NCBI GenBank assembly: GCA_015228925.1
Contig: JADGCQ010000008.1
Span: forward strand, 1 to 64,000
Source: Magnetococcales bacterium
Lineage (GTDB): Bacteria; Pseudomonadota; Magnetococcia; Magnetococcales; UBA8363
Length of the DNA: 64,000 bases
Direction: 5' to 3'
In this document: one piece after another, positions 56,148 to 64,000 of the stretch
Numbering within the stretch: the stretch's first letter is position 1
Layout: each line of letters begins with the position of its first letter
Made by a program: the position numbers and the translations under genes
The notes under the pieces: generated by a model
What the model saw: the letters and a program-made list of their open reading frames with translations, nothing else
What the model was told of the DNA's origin: nothing
Databases searched by the model: none

Positions 56148-58442
56148 ATGGCACTTTCCATCAATACCAATCTTTCCTCTTTGAACGCGCAGCGGCACTT
56201 GTTGGATTCCACCGGGGAAATGAATCAGGTGTTTGCCCGCCTGAGTTCGGGTTTGCGCATCAATCGGGCGGGAGACGATGCGGCGGGATTGGCCATATCC
56301 AACCGCATGACCCTCCAGGTTAGGGGATTGACCCAGGCGGTGCGCAATGCCAACGATGGTATTTCCATCTCCCAGGTGGCGGAAGGTGCCTTGGCGGAAA
56401 CCAGCAACATGTTGCAACGGTTGAATGAACTGGCGGTACAAGCGGCCAACGACACCAATACCTCCAAGGATCGACAAAGCCTTCAGGACGAGATCAACCA
56501 ATTGCTTTCGGAAATCGAGCGGATTTCTCAAGAGACCGAGTTCAACAACTGGCCCATGCTCAACGGCAGCATTCTGCCGCTCGTGTTTCAGGTTGGGGCA
56601 CGCGAAAATCAGACCATCAACGTGCAATTGGCCGATGCCCGCGCCTCTGTTTTGCTGGCGCAGCCTGGGGTTGCCAATCCCAACGCCAAGGAAAGTCTGC
56701 TTAATCCCCAAATCAAGGGGATGCTGGTCAAGGTACCCACCACGATTTCTGCCGGATCCAAACTGTTTCATCCCGACGTAGCCGTAGGGATTCAGGCCAT
56801 CACCAATGCCAACGCCACCAGTGCATCCCCCTGGACGACCGACCCGACCGAAGTTGCCGATAGCATGGTCACGGCGTTTGGTGCGGGCATCGCGGTGGAA
56901 ACCGCCGCCGACCAAGCCCTTTCCACAGGGACCGCCACCACCCATGGCAGTGATATTGTCCGCGCCCTCACCGCAACCGTGACGGTAGCCAACGCCGTGG
57001 CGACAGCGGTGACAGCAGCGGGAGGTGCTGGCACCACGACCACCGCCATCAACGGATGGGATCTCACCAGTGCCGCCTATGACACCATCGAAGAGGTCGC
57101 CAACGCCATTACCGCTTTGGATGCCACCGTGAGTGCGGCGGAAGCCTCGGTCATCGCCGCCGCCCGGTTTGCCGCCGCCGAGACCAACGCCAGTATTTTG
57201 GATGTCCGCAACTCCGCCGCCGCCCGTTCACTCATGAATGCCGACACCGGCAATGCAATCAACTATTCCCAAGCGCAGGTGGTTGCCGCCGCCAGTTTTA
57301 AAGCGGCAGAAAGTTTGACCGGCACCACCATCACCACCCAGATTACCGCCGACAATCCTGCAAACGTTGCCGCACTGGTCACATCGGGGTTAACCGCAAC
57401 CAACGTCCCCACCGCCAACCAAGCGGCCATTGCCACGGCGATTACGGGGGCCATTCCCGGAACTGCCGAGGATGCTATCCGCGCCGCCATGAACGCCGAT
57501 GCCAGCAGCAATCTCACCAAGGATGAAGCGACCCTGATCGTCACCGCTGCCATGGCATTGGACGGCGGTTCCACGGTTGCGCAATCGGTGGCCTCAGCCA
57601 ATGCCACCGGGACCAAAGATAATATCATCCGTCAGATCGATGCCATCGCCCCGACGACGAGCATTGCCACGGTGGTGGATGTGGCAGTCAATGCCGCCGG
57701 AGTCAACGATGTTCCGGTGGGCAATGTGAACGCCGTCATCCGGGCCATTGATGCGGGTGTGAGTTTGGGACGGGATATTGAGACTATCGCTGCCCTGGCT
57801 ATGGCGGCGGATGGGAGTCGTAAGCTGACCATCGACAATGCCAAGGTCATTGCCGCTGCCGGTTTGGCCGCTGCCGCCCCAAACGGCAGTACGACCGCCG
57901 CCTCGACTGCCGCCAGCAACATGGCCAAGGTGATCAATGCCCGCGATTATGCGGTGGCCTATGCGGCCAAATATGGGGCACCCCCGACAGCGGGCAGCAT
58001 CATCATGGTCCCCGATTGGATGATCGACACCAGCGGCAATACCAAGTTTCCCCCCAGTCCCCTTATCGATGTGACGGGATCTTCCATCCCCGCCGATCCC
58101 ACGATTCCATTTTCTCAAACCACCATCACCAACGGGAGCAATCCCGCCATGGGGGGTGCGGAGGCGGCAGGGATGATGCTCGCCATCATCAGCAAGGCGA
58201 TCAACAAGGTCTCTTCCATTCGGTCGGAGTTGGGTTCCATTGAGAATCGTTTTGAGGCCAACATTGCCAACCTGAACAATGTCATTGAAAACGTCTCGGC
58301 ATCCCGTTCCAGAATTCTGGATGCCGATATCGCCTCCGAGACCGCCAACATGACCCGTATATCTATTCTGCAACAGGCGGGAACCGCCGTATTGGCCCAG
58401 GCCAACCAGCAACCCCAATTGGTACTGAAACTGTTGCAATAG
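56148..58442 (+). CDS. Flagellin with very large Ala/Thr-rich central domain
   Basis: The 764-residue flagellin has the normal D0/D1 start ([33 protein letters not shown], residues 1-150) and C-terminal D1/D0 (about 675-764, ending PQLVLKLLQ). Between them lie about 500 residues made almost only of small residues (Ala, Thr, Val, Asn, Gly). They include many short TA/VA-rich, repeat-like helices and would be surface-exposed on the filament. ATG at 56148 is chosen, with AAGGAA upstream, rather than a TTG six codons earlier. No second flagellin, FliD or FliS gene lies in the window. The 71 bases after the stop have a short ATCTTG/CAAGAT stem and T-rich tract that may end transcription. Confidence 0.94.
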   Translation: MALSINTNLSSLNAQRHLLDSTGEMNQVFARLSSGLRINRAGDDAAGLAISNRMTLQVRGLTQAVRNANDGISISQVAEGALAETSNMLQRLNELAVQAANDTNTSKDRQSLQDEINQLLSEIERISQETEFNNWPMLNGSILPLVFQVGARENQTINVQLADARASVLLAQPGVANPNAKESLLNPQIKGMLVKVPTTISAGSKLFHPDVAVGIQAITNANATSASPWTTDPTEVADSMVTAFGAGIAVETAADQALSTGTATTHGSDIVRALTATVTVANAVATAVTAAGGAGTTTTAINGWDLTSAAYDTIEEVANAITALDATVSAAEASVIAAARFAAAETNASILDVRNSAAARSLMNADTGNAINYSQAQVVAAASFKAAESLTGTTITTQITADNPANVAALVTSGLTATNVPTANQAAIATAITGAIPGTAEDAIRAAMNADASSNLTKDEATLIVTAAMALDGGSTVAQSVASANATGTKDNIIRQIDAIAPTTSIATVVDVAVNAAGVNDVPVGNVNAVIRAIDAGVSLGRDIETIAALAMAADGSRKLTIDNAKVIAAAGLAAAAPNGSTTAASTAASNMAKVINARDYAVAYAAKYGAPPTAGSIIMVPDWMIDTSGNTKFPPSPLIDVTGSSIPADPTIPFSQTTITNGSNPAMGGAEAAGMMLAIISKAINKVSSIRSELGSIENRFEANIANLNNVIENVSASRSRILDADIASETANMTRISILQQAGTAVLAQANQQPQLVLKLLQ

Positions 58443-58513
58443 AAGGACTCGGCTGGCTCATCTTGACAAGATTTTCTTTTTAAAAGTTTTTCACCCAGAC
58501 CTGATCTTGTCGG

Positions 58514-61500
58514 TCAGTGATCTTTGTCCAATGCACTGGGAAAATTCAACTCATCGGGCATATTTTCAAGGTACGGTGGTGGTTCAATACCAAGACGTTT
58601 AAGAAGATCATCCAACAACATCCAATCCCCTTCCGGGGTTACCAGATCTCCCCGAATATAGGCCCGCAGACACCATTGCAATCGTCCTTCCCGTTTTTCG
58701 GGATGGCGGGCCAAATCTTCCAATAACACCCGATCTTCCGGGGTGCTTCTGCGGGCGATGTGCCGCGCCAGGGCAGACCACAGGGGTTCCGGGCGCTGTA
58801 ATTTTTTATAATAGGCCATTGCTTGTTGAAATGCCCTGTCATCTCCTCCCTGATGAAACGAAAGCCGACAGGCATGATGGAATAATTCTATTTCTGGTCC
58901 AAAAGGTTCTTTATTAATAGAATCATGTTCTAGCTGCCCATGGGCCAACAGAGCGCGGGTGCCTGCACGACCTGGAGACAACACTTCCGTCGTCAACAAA
59001 TCCAAATGGGAATTCCGCTTTGGGTCCATTTTGATGTCATGCGCCAAGTCATGCGCCCAGTCGCGCACCCAGTCGCGCGCCAAGTCGCGCGCCAAGTCGC
59101 GCGCCCAGTCGCGCGCCAAGTAGTGCGCCAAGTACCGCGCCAAGTCGCGCGCCAAGTACCGCGCCAAGTCGTGCGCCAAGTCGTGCGCCCAGTCGTGCGC
59201 CAAGTCGTGCGCCAAGTACCGCGCCAAGTCGTGCGCCAAGTACCGCGTCAAGTCGCGCGCCCAATCACGCTCCAAGTCACGCGCCAAGTCACGCGATTTC
59301 CTGCTTTCAGCCCCTGGAAATAACCAGCAAAAGGAAGTTTGCCCAAGTGACAAGGCCAACTCAAAACCAAGAACAAAGAGAAGGTTTTGACCAGAAAACC
59401 CCCACTGACGGCGTCTTCCAGGCCAAGTTTGTATGAGAAGACTTTCACTCCAACCTGGCCAGATGGAAACACCGCCATTGAGGAGTCGTCCCACGGCAAG
59501 CCCCTTGTCCCCCTCTGGGGCATCATTCATGGCGTGCAGGAACAGCGTGAAGCCAGGGCGAGCATGATCACGCATTGGTTGTAAACCGATCATTTCCAAC
59601 CCTGTATTCAACCGCTGACAAGCCATCCAATTGGCATTGTTAGCTCCCTCACTCTGCCATTGGCGCTGAATGATGGCTTTACTCTCCTCTTTCCTACTGA
59701 CTTTCCAAGCGTCCAACCCTTGATCGGTACCACGTTTCCAATCTTTCGCCAGCGCAATACCACTCCTCTTAGACCACTCTTTGACATGTTTCAATAAATC
59801 ATCAGCAAGAAAAGTTCCTGCCAACCATAATCCATATTCTTCATCTTCGCATAGATGAGAAAATACTGGTTCTAACCGTTCCGGGTTGATATCAGCGACT
59901 AGGGCGGCCCAAAGACGTAATGTTTCCCACCAAAAGCCAAGGTGTCTCCATTGAGCAACCAATACAATCCGCCCTTGATCACCTTCTATGGTAGCTTGCA
60001 GATGCCAAGCGGTGAGAAATTCTTGAAAACTCAGATGGGCAAAAGAAAGTTTATAGTCAGTGCGATCCACCAACACCCCGGCGGGACCAGAAAGCCAGGA
60101 TAAGAAACCATCCTTATGGGCTGAATCCCAGTCGGACGGTAAATATTTGGCCATCTCCTCCCAGGATTGCACCAAACTTTTTCTTCCGGTTTTTTCATCA
60201 TACCCTGTTTCCTGCATCCCATGGGCCAGTGCTGCGACAACACGAAAGCGTTCGGCCCCAGAATCGGGACGCCAACGATGCCGTTCTCCCCGCACCCCCT
60301 CCTGTTCCCTACGGTCGGGCAGTGCTGACAGGAGATTATCCAAAGTGACCTGATAAAGCTTGTGCCGACGGTCCGGGAGAGGGCTGGTGCGGCTGACCAG
60401 GAGCATCATGGTCAGCAACAAAGCGGTACGGGCCAAATCATGAGCTTCGGGGGTATGAAACAATCGGTCTATAAATTCTTCGGTCGCTTTTTTCCCGGCC
60501 ACCTGATCGCTACCATGAATGTGCTGAAAAAAATTCCCGGAGAGTTTCCTGATTTCTCTATCATCCAGAGGCTGAACATCCCACACCGTAAAACCCTCAT
60601 TGTAGGTGGGACTATCGCCATACGGACGACTACTGAGAACCACCTTCATGCCACTGTTCTTTTTCATGAAAACCAACAATTTTTGACGGAAATCTTGGCC
60701 CAACTCCCCCAGTTCATCCCACCCATCCACCAATAAAACTGGAGTAACTGTTTTCGTTCTGGCAAACTGAAGGAAAAAGGCCTCTTGCCATTCTTTCAGC
60801 CCATATTCCGCCAACCACGATCCCAAAAATGATTCCAGATTATGGAATTTTTCTTCGACATTCTGCCAATACCGCGCCAAAGCTCGCAGTTCCACGAAAA
60901 ACGGAAACGTATCCTCACGTGTTAATAATTGCCGAAAGGTCCACCGCATCCAGGTGGTCTTGCCCGACCCCGCCACACCGCGCACAACCAGGGGTTTACT
61001 CAGAGATAGCACCTCTTCAGGTTCCAGTGTCTTTCCCTCTTCAAGCTTATCTGGATCATATCCCTTACCCAAGCGCAAAGAAACATACATGTTTTCCAGC
61101 GTGGCATCCACCACCTTGTCCTTTGCTGGTCCCGACGCAGCTGCCCCCACATGGCGCAAATCCCATCGGTCAAAGAGAAAAGCCAGTTTTTCCCGATATG
61201 CCCGCAAGAAAGGGGCACTCATGACACTTTCTGGCTGCGGTGCAGCAAATGGCCAGTTCTCATAACCTCGAAAAAAAATCCAGGCGTCATCAGCCGATTG
61301 AGCTACTTGATCAGGTTTTAAATTGAACAATGCACACACAACACTGACCAGCGCATTACCCGCTTTTTCCCAGTTTTCTTTCCTGAAATCGGCAAAAGCA
61401 GGCTTACTTTCCAACTTGGTTTTGTCGTCCATCCTAAAAGCATGGGGAAAACAATGATCTGGATCATGGATATGTTCAAGCCAATCGGAATTTCCTGCAA

Positions 61501-61807
61501 AAACACAGGCAATGATCTGTTTATTACCGCGAATCTTCTTAAAATTTTGAATTTCAAGTTCCACATAAGGGGATTTGGCAGATTCGGGGGTACAGAGGAG
61601 GATTAAGAACTCGGATTGTTCTAATGCAGCGACTATCTTTCCATCCAAATCGGCCCCTGCGGCAATCTTGGCGGTATCGAAAAAAATAGTTTCATCGTTC
61701 AGTTCATTTTTAAAGCGTTCGATGGAAAACAATCGTTTACGCAACCATTGGGCTTGGTCGGTATTCTCCCGACTGTAGCTGATAAACGCCTTATATGGAA
61801 ACCCCAT
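58514..61807 (-). CDS. TIR-NACHT STAND protein with tandem tetrapeptide repeats
   Basis: The 1097-residue protein has an N-terminal TIR_2-type domain (about 1-165; AFISYSREN at the start, and the probable NADase Glu85 in SPYVELEI). A NACHT NTPase follows: Walker A GVAGSGKT (277-284), Walker B VLLVDGWDE (357-365), sensor VVLSSRP (389-395) and the FAHLSFQEFL end of the module near 595. A helical region leads to 21 tandem tetrapeptides [L/W]-A-[R/H]-[D/Y] (841-924) and a unique 170-residue tail. In other bacteria TIR-NACHT proteins act as phage sensors that deplete NAD on activation; that role here is inference. The start lies 10 bases after the beta-propeller/TPR gene, so the two are probably one operon. 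No transposase is nearby. Confidence 0.88.
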   Translation of the reverse strand: MGFPYKAFISYSRENTDQAQWLRKRLFSIERFKNELNDETIFFDTAKIAAGADLDGKIVAALEQSEFLILLCTPESAKSPYVELEIQNFKKIRGNKQIIACVFAGNSDWLEHIHDPDHCFPHAFRMDDKTKLESKPAFADFRKENWEKAGNALVSVVCALFNLKPDQVAQSADDAWIFFRGYENWPFAAPQPESVMSAPFLRAYREKLAFLFDRWDLRHVGAAASGPAKDKVVDATLENMYVSLRLGKGYDPDKLEEGKTLEPEEVLSLSKPLVVRGVAGSGKTTWMRWTFRQLLTREDTFPFFVELRALARYWQNVEEKFHNLESFLGSWLAEYGLKEWQEAFFLQFARTKTVTPVLLVDGWDELGELGQDFRQKLLVFMKKNSGMKVVLSSRPYGDSPTYNEGFTVWDVQPLDDREIRKLSGNFFQHIHGSDQVAGKKATEEFIDRLFHTPEAHDLARTALLLTMMLLVSRTSPLPDRRHKLYQVTLDNLLSALPDRREQEGVRGERHRWRPDSGAERFRVVAALAHGMQETGYDEKTGRKSLVQSWEEMAKYLPSDWDSAHKDGFLSWLSGPAGVLVDRTDYKLSFAHLSFQEFLTAWHLQATIEGDQGRIVLVAQWRHLGFWWETLRLWAALVADINPERLEPVFSHLCEDEEYGLWLAGTFLADDLLKHVKEWSKRSGIALAKDWKRGTDQGLDAWKVSRKEESKAIIQRQWQSEGANNANWMACQRLNTGLEMIGLQPMRDHARPGFTLFLHAMNDAPEGDKGLAVGRLLNGGVSIWPGWSESLLIQTWPGRRRQWGFSGQNLLFVLGFELALSLGQTSFCWLFPGAESRKSRDLARDLERDWARDLTRYLAHDLARYLAHDLAHDWAHDLAHDLARYLARDLARYLAHYLARDWARDLARDLARDWVRDWAHDLAHDIKMDPKRNSHLDLLTTEVLSPGRAGTRALLAHGQLEHDSINKEPFGPEIELFHHACRLSFHQGGDDRAFQQAMAYYKKLQRPEPLWSALARHIARRSTPEDRVLLEDLARHPEKREGRLQWCLRAYIRGDLVTPEGDWMLLDDLLKRLGIEPPPYLENMPDELNFPSALDKDH
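59036..59287 (-). repeat. 12-bp minisatellite encoding 21 [L/W]A[R/H][D/Y] units
   Basis: Twenty-one contiguous 12-base units run from 59036 to 59287 without a gap. Coding-strand units read TTGGCGCGCGAC with changes mainly at codon 3 (CGC/CAC), codon 4 (GAC/TAC) and codon 1 (TTG/TGG). Because the unit is a multiple of three, gain or loss of units would keep the frame and only alter protein length. Confidence 0.95.
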
Positions 61808-61817
61808 GACTCCCCCA

Positions 61818-64000
61818 TCATTTAACCAAAGGTTTGGCTTGCAACGCCATCATAATCGTTTCATAACCTGTGGTCAACTCTGAGGGAACTTCCAGGGGTT
61901 TCCAACGCCCTTCCATCCTTTGAAGGGCTTGCCGGTTCAGCGTAAAATAATCGCCTAAATATTGTCCCTGCTGAAAATGTTGTCTGGCTTGCGATAATTT
62001 TCCATGGCGTTGATTGGCCAAGCCCAGAAGAAGATGGATCACCGCCATATCCCGATGGGCATCACGGGGGGCCTGTTTTTCCACCTCGGAAAAGTCGGTC
62101 TCAATATGGTTGGGATCCAATAACATTTTGCGAATCACCCGATGGCCCGGACCAAAATTGGCATCATCCGGGTTATACGCCCGCTCGATACTCTCCCGCT
62201 TGATCACCTCCGGCGTCCCCAACAACAACGCCGAATAAATCCCAAACTTTTCCAACCAACGGGGATTCATCACCGAAGGTTCCAAAAATTCCTCAATCGC
62301 CAACGAAGATGCCGTCCATTTGAATAGGGTCTCAAATTGTCCCGCCTCCCAAAAACTGATCTGAAACATCAAGTGCAACATCGTCTGGTCCGGCATCTCC
62401 CGCAAACCATCCAGCACAACCCGCATATGGTCGAATAACGCTTGACTATCCCCCCCATTTTCCCACTTGCTGTGAAACACATTGGCACTCGCGGTGACAT
62501 GATTCAACCGCGATAATTTTTGAAATTCCTCTTTTCCCGATTGTTCCGCCAAGTGTGATTCCCACGCCGATTTTTCATTCACCTGCTCCAACGCCTCCGC
62601 CACCAACCCCATCCCCTGCAACGCCTGCGAATAATTGTCAATCAATACCGTATCCCACGGGCGCAACCGAACCGCCTCCTTCAACAACAACGCCCCCGTC
62701 TCTCCCAAGCCATTGTCCTTCATCACCTTCGCCCGCTGCACCATCTCATCCACGCTCAACGTCCCCAAGTCGGGATGAACCCCCGTGATGTCGGGCAATT
62801 TTACATCCTTCAAACCATCGATAAAAATCACCCCCTGAGGCGTCCCCAAGGCCAAGGTATCCTCACCCTCATCATAGGCCTGACTCAAGATCGGGGTCGT
62901 CAAAGGTAACGTGCGATAATTGGCATGGGAATCTTCCAAACCGTGAATCGTCAACGATCCCCCCGCATCCCCAGCCAGCAACAAAACCCCCGCCTCGGAA
63001 TCCTTCCACGCCATCAACGTCGTCGCCGATGAAACCCCATTCTCAATGACTTTTTCCACCTTCCAGGTGTTGGTGTTCAACAGCGCAATCTGACCGCTCG
63101 CCAACGCCAAAGCGACCCGATTCCCCCCCGGAATCGAGGTCATGTCCAGGACAATCCCCCCCGGCAACGCCGTCTCGCTGATGATTTTGCGGGTGTTTAA
63201 ATCAAACTGAATCACCTTCCCTTCCGCCGCTCCTTGCCAGCGAACATTAACGGCAATCAGAATGCGCCCCGGTGTCGGCAACACAATAAAATTATTAATC
63301 TCTCCGGTCACCAGCCACTGGGCATTGTCATGATTTTCCGCCAACAGAAAATAAGGGGTCAAACCGTTCTCCCCCAGCCGATAAATGCCGCTCCCCTTTT
63401 GGCCAAATCGCTGGGATACCACCACAAAATCGGGGGAAACAAAGCCAATGAAATGGATGGAATCCCCCAAGGATTGCGCCGTCAATACTTGGTTTTTCTC
63501 CGGGTGTCCCGGGACAACCCGTTTCACCTGCCCATCCGCCGTCCCCACCAAAAACTGACCATCCGGCAGCACCGCCGCTACCGTCGCCCCCTCCGAACCC
63601 GCAACCATTTCCGGCAAACTCGCCTCATCGGCAAACCGTTGCAAGATCCCATACCCCTTGGCCAAACATTGATGGTCCGCCAATAAGGAAGGGCCAACCA
63701 TGGCAAAGGTTTGAATCATCCGCGCCTGATTCACCGTGATGCGCTCGGTCGGACCCTGCAACGCCCCACACACCATGGCATACCATGCGTCCCCCTCCTT
63801 CCCCTTCCACAACTGCCGCACCGGCAATACCGTGGGGATAAAATGCCGATCTTCCACCGGCAAGATCTCATACACCGCCCCCTGGACAATCAAACCAAAC
63901 AGATGCCCCTCATCCGAATAAGCCACCTGACTGAACCGCTCCGGGGCTTCATAAACCATGGTTTCCCGCCCACTGGCCAGTTCCCACTCCACCAAACCCG
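61818..64000 (-). CDS. Beta-propeller / TPR protein, N-terminus beyond window
   Basis: At least 726 codons are present and the frame is still open at the window edge. The first 430 residues visible read as WD40- or PQQ-like propeller strands: GLVEWELASGRE, VAAVLPDGQFLVGTADGQVKR, VALALASGQIALLNTNTWKVEKV. The middle (about 445-520) has TPR-like helix pairs (KDNGLGETGALLLKEAVRLRP). The rest is helical, TPR-like. No enzyme motif is seen; an effector or sensor domain could lie in the missing part. It ends 10 bases before the TIR-NACHT gene. Much of the visible 5' part is strongly G over C on the coding strand. Confidence 0.8.
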   Translation of the reverse strand, partial: GLVEWELASGRETMVYEAPERFSQVAYSDEGHLFGLIVQGAVYEILPVEDRHFIPTVLPVRQLWKGKEGDAWYAMVCGALQGPTERITVNQARMIQTFAMVGPSLLADHQCLAKGYGILQRFADEASLPEMVAGSEGATVAAVLPDGQFLVGTADGQVKRVVPGHPEKNQVLTAQSLGDSIHFIGFVSPDFVVVSQRFGQKGSGIYRLGENGLTPYFLLAENHDNAQWLVTGEINNFIVLPTPGRILIAVNVRWQGAAEGKVIQFDLNTRKIISETALPGGIVLDMTSIPGGNRVALALASGQIALLNTNTWKVEKVIENGVSSATTLMAWKDSEAGVLLLAGDAGGSLTIHGLEDSHANYRTLPLTTPILSQAYDEGEDTLALGTPQGVIFIDGLKDVKLPDITGVHPDLGTLSVDEMVQRAKVMKDNGLGETGALLLKEAVRLRPWDTVLIDNYSQALQGMGLVAEALEQVNEKSAWESHLAEQSGKEEFQKLSRLNHVTASANVFHSKWENGGDSQALFDHMRVVLDGLREMPDQTMLHLMFQISFWEAGQFETLFKWTASSLAIEEFLEPSVMNPRWLEKFGIYSALLLGTPEVIKRESIERAYNPDDANFGPGHRVIRKMLLDPNHIETDFSEVEKQAPRDAHRDMAVIHLLLGLANQRHGKLSQARQHFQQGQYLGDYFTLNRQALQRMEGRWKPLEVPSELTTGYETIMMALQAKPLVK

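Noticed and set aside
57594-58439. Long minus-strand frame opposite the flagellin
   Set aside because: Gly/His-rich antisense shadow caused by the Ala/Thr-rich codons of the flagellin.
58443-58513. Clear intrinsic terminator after the flagellin
   Set aside because: The ATCTTG/CAAGAT stem has almost no loop; the T-rich tract is suggestive but not enough for a separate call.
59049-59264. Open frames of Gly-Ala-Arg-Leu and Val-Ala-Arg-Gln repeats in other frames of the minisatellite
   Set aside because: They arise from the 12-bp periodicity. The LARD frame is continuous with a TIR-NACHT protein and is the real one.
58900-59330. Possible CRISPR array
   Set aside because: Units are 12 bp, contiguous and coding, with no spacers and no cas genes.

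Overview
The window is 64 kb of a dense bacterial chromosome from a motile, Gram-negative, proteobacterium-like organism with moderate GC content by eye. It carries ExbB/ExbD, Lgt, an Lgt-UvrC-PgsA block, a flagellin, an HD-GYP protein and exopolysaccharide genes. Gene order matches Escherichia coli in two places: fabD-fabG-acpP-fabF-mltG-tmk-holB with tatD nearby, and uvrC-pgsA followed by tRNA-Gly and tRNA-Cys. A RicT/YaaT gene sits after holB, as in Firmicutes. This mix, together with the G/C-rich dispersed inverted repeats, would fit Magnetococcales or a relative, but that placement is inference and no database was consulted. No rRNA, insertion sequence, CRISPR array or prophage was seen.

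Layout. 0-2.6 kb: an NnrS/heme-copper-like membrane protein divergent from a DUF2249-hemerythrin protein, with an FNR-type box between them. 3-6.1 kb: a DamX-like AAA-SPOR protein behind two small unknown genes. 6.3-10 kb: ilvE, ettA and an alpha/beta hydrolase. 10-14.2 kb: a CHASE2 protein with a degenerate cyclase domain, then a GAF/HD-GYP phosphodiesterase. 14.2-15.3 kb: a gene-free stretch rich in a repeated AGAAACA motif. 15.3-19.4 kb: metG, a BrnT/BrnA toxin-antitoxin pair with a palindromic operator, and a TatD-radical SAM fusion. 19.6-27.1 kb (minus strand): fatty-acid synthesis, cell-wall, DNA-replication and ricT genes. 27.3-29 kb: exbB-exbD-NYN. 29.2-33.7 kb: tRNA-Gly/Cys/Gly and pheA-lgt-uvrC-pgsA. 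33.8-40.4 kb: rsmJ-hrpA and an ABC-F ATPase.

40.5-52 kb is an exopolysaccharide locus. It holds a methyltransferase, a WalW-like protein, an EpsB-type sugar transferase, a chain-length protein, a tyrosine kinase with a Gly/Tyr tail, WecB, a deacetylase, a FemAB-like protein, a GT4 transferase and a sugar epimerase. The gene set resembles XrtA (exosortase A) polysaccharide clusters, but no exosortase is present here. 52-56 kb: an N-acetylglutamate-synthase-like protein, thiO, mnmA and a cyclic-nucleotide-binding protein. 56-58.4 kb: a very large flagellin with a near-sigma-54 promoter.

58.5 kb to the end is the most unusual part. A two-gene minus-strand unit encodes a beta-propeller/TPR protein that runs off the window edge and, 10 bp later, a 1097-residue TIR-NACHT STAND protein. 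The NACHT protein contains 21 perfect-length tandem tetrapeptides of the form [L/W]-A-[R/H]-[D/Y], encoded by a 12-bp minisatellite. TIR and NACHT modules in bacteria are often immune sensors, so a split two-component defence or cell-death system is a reasonable hypothesis.
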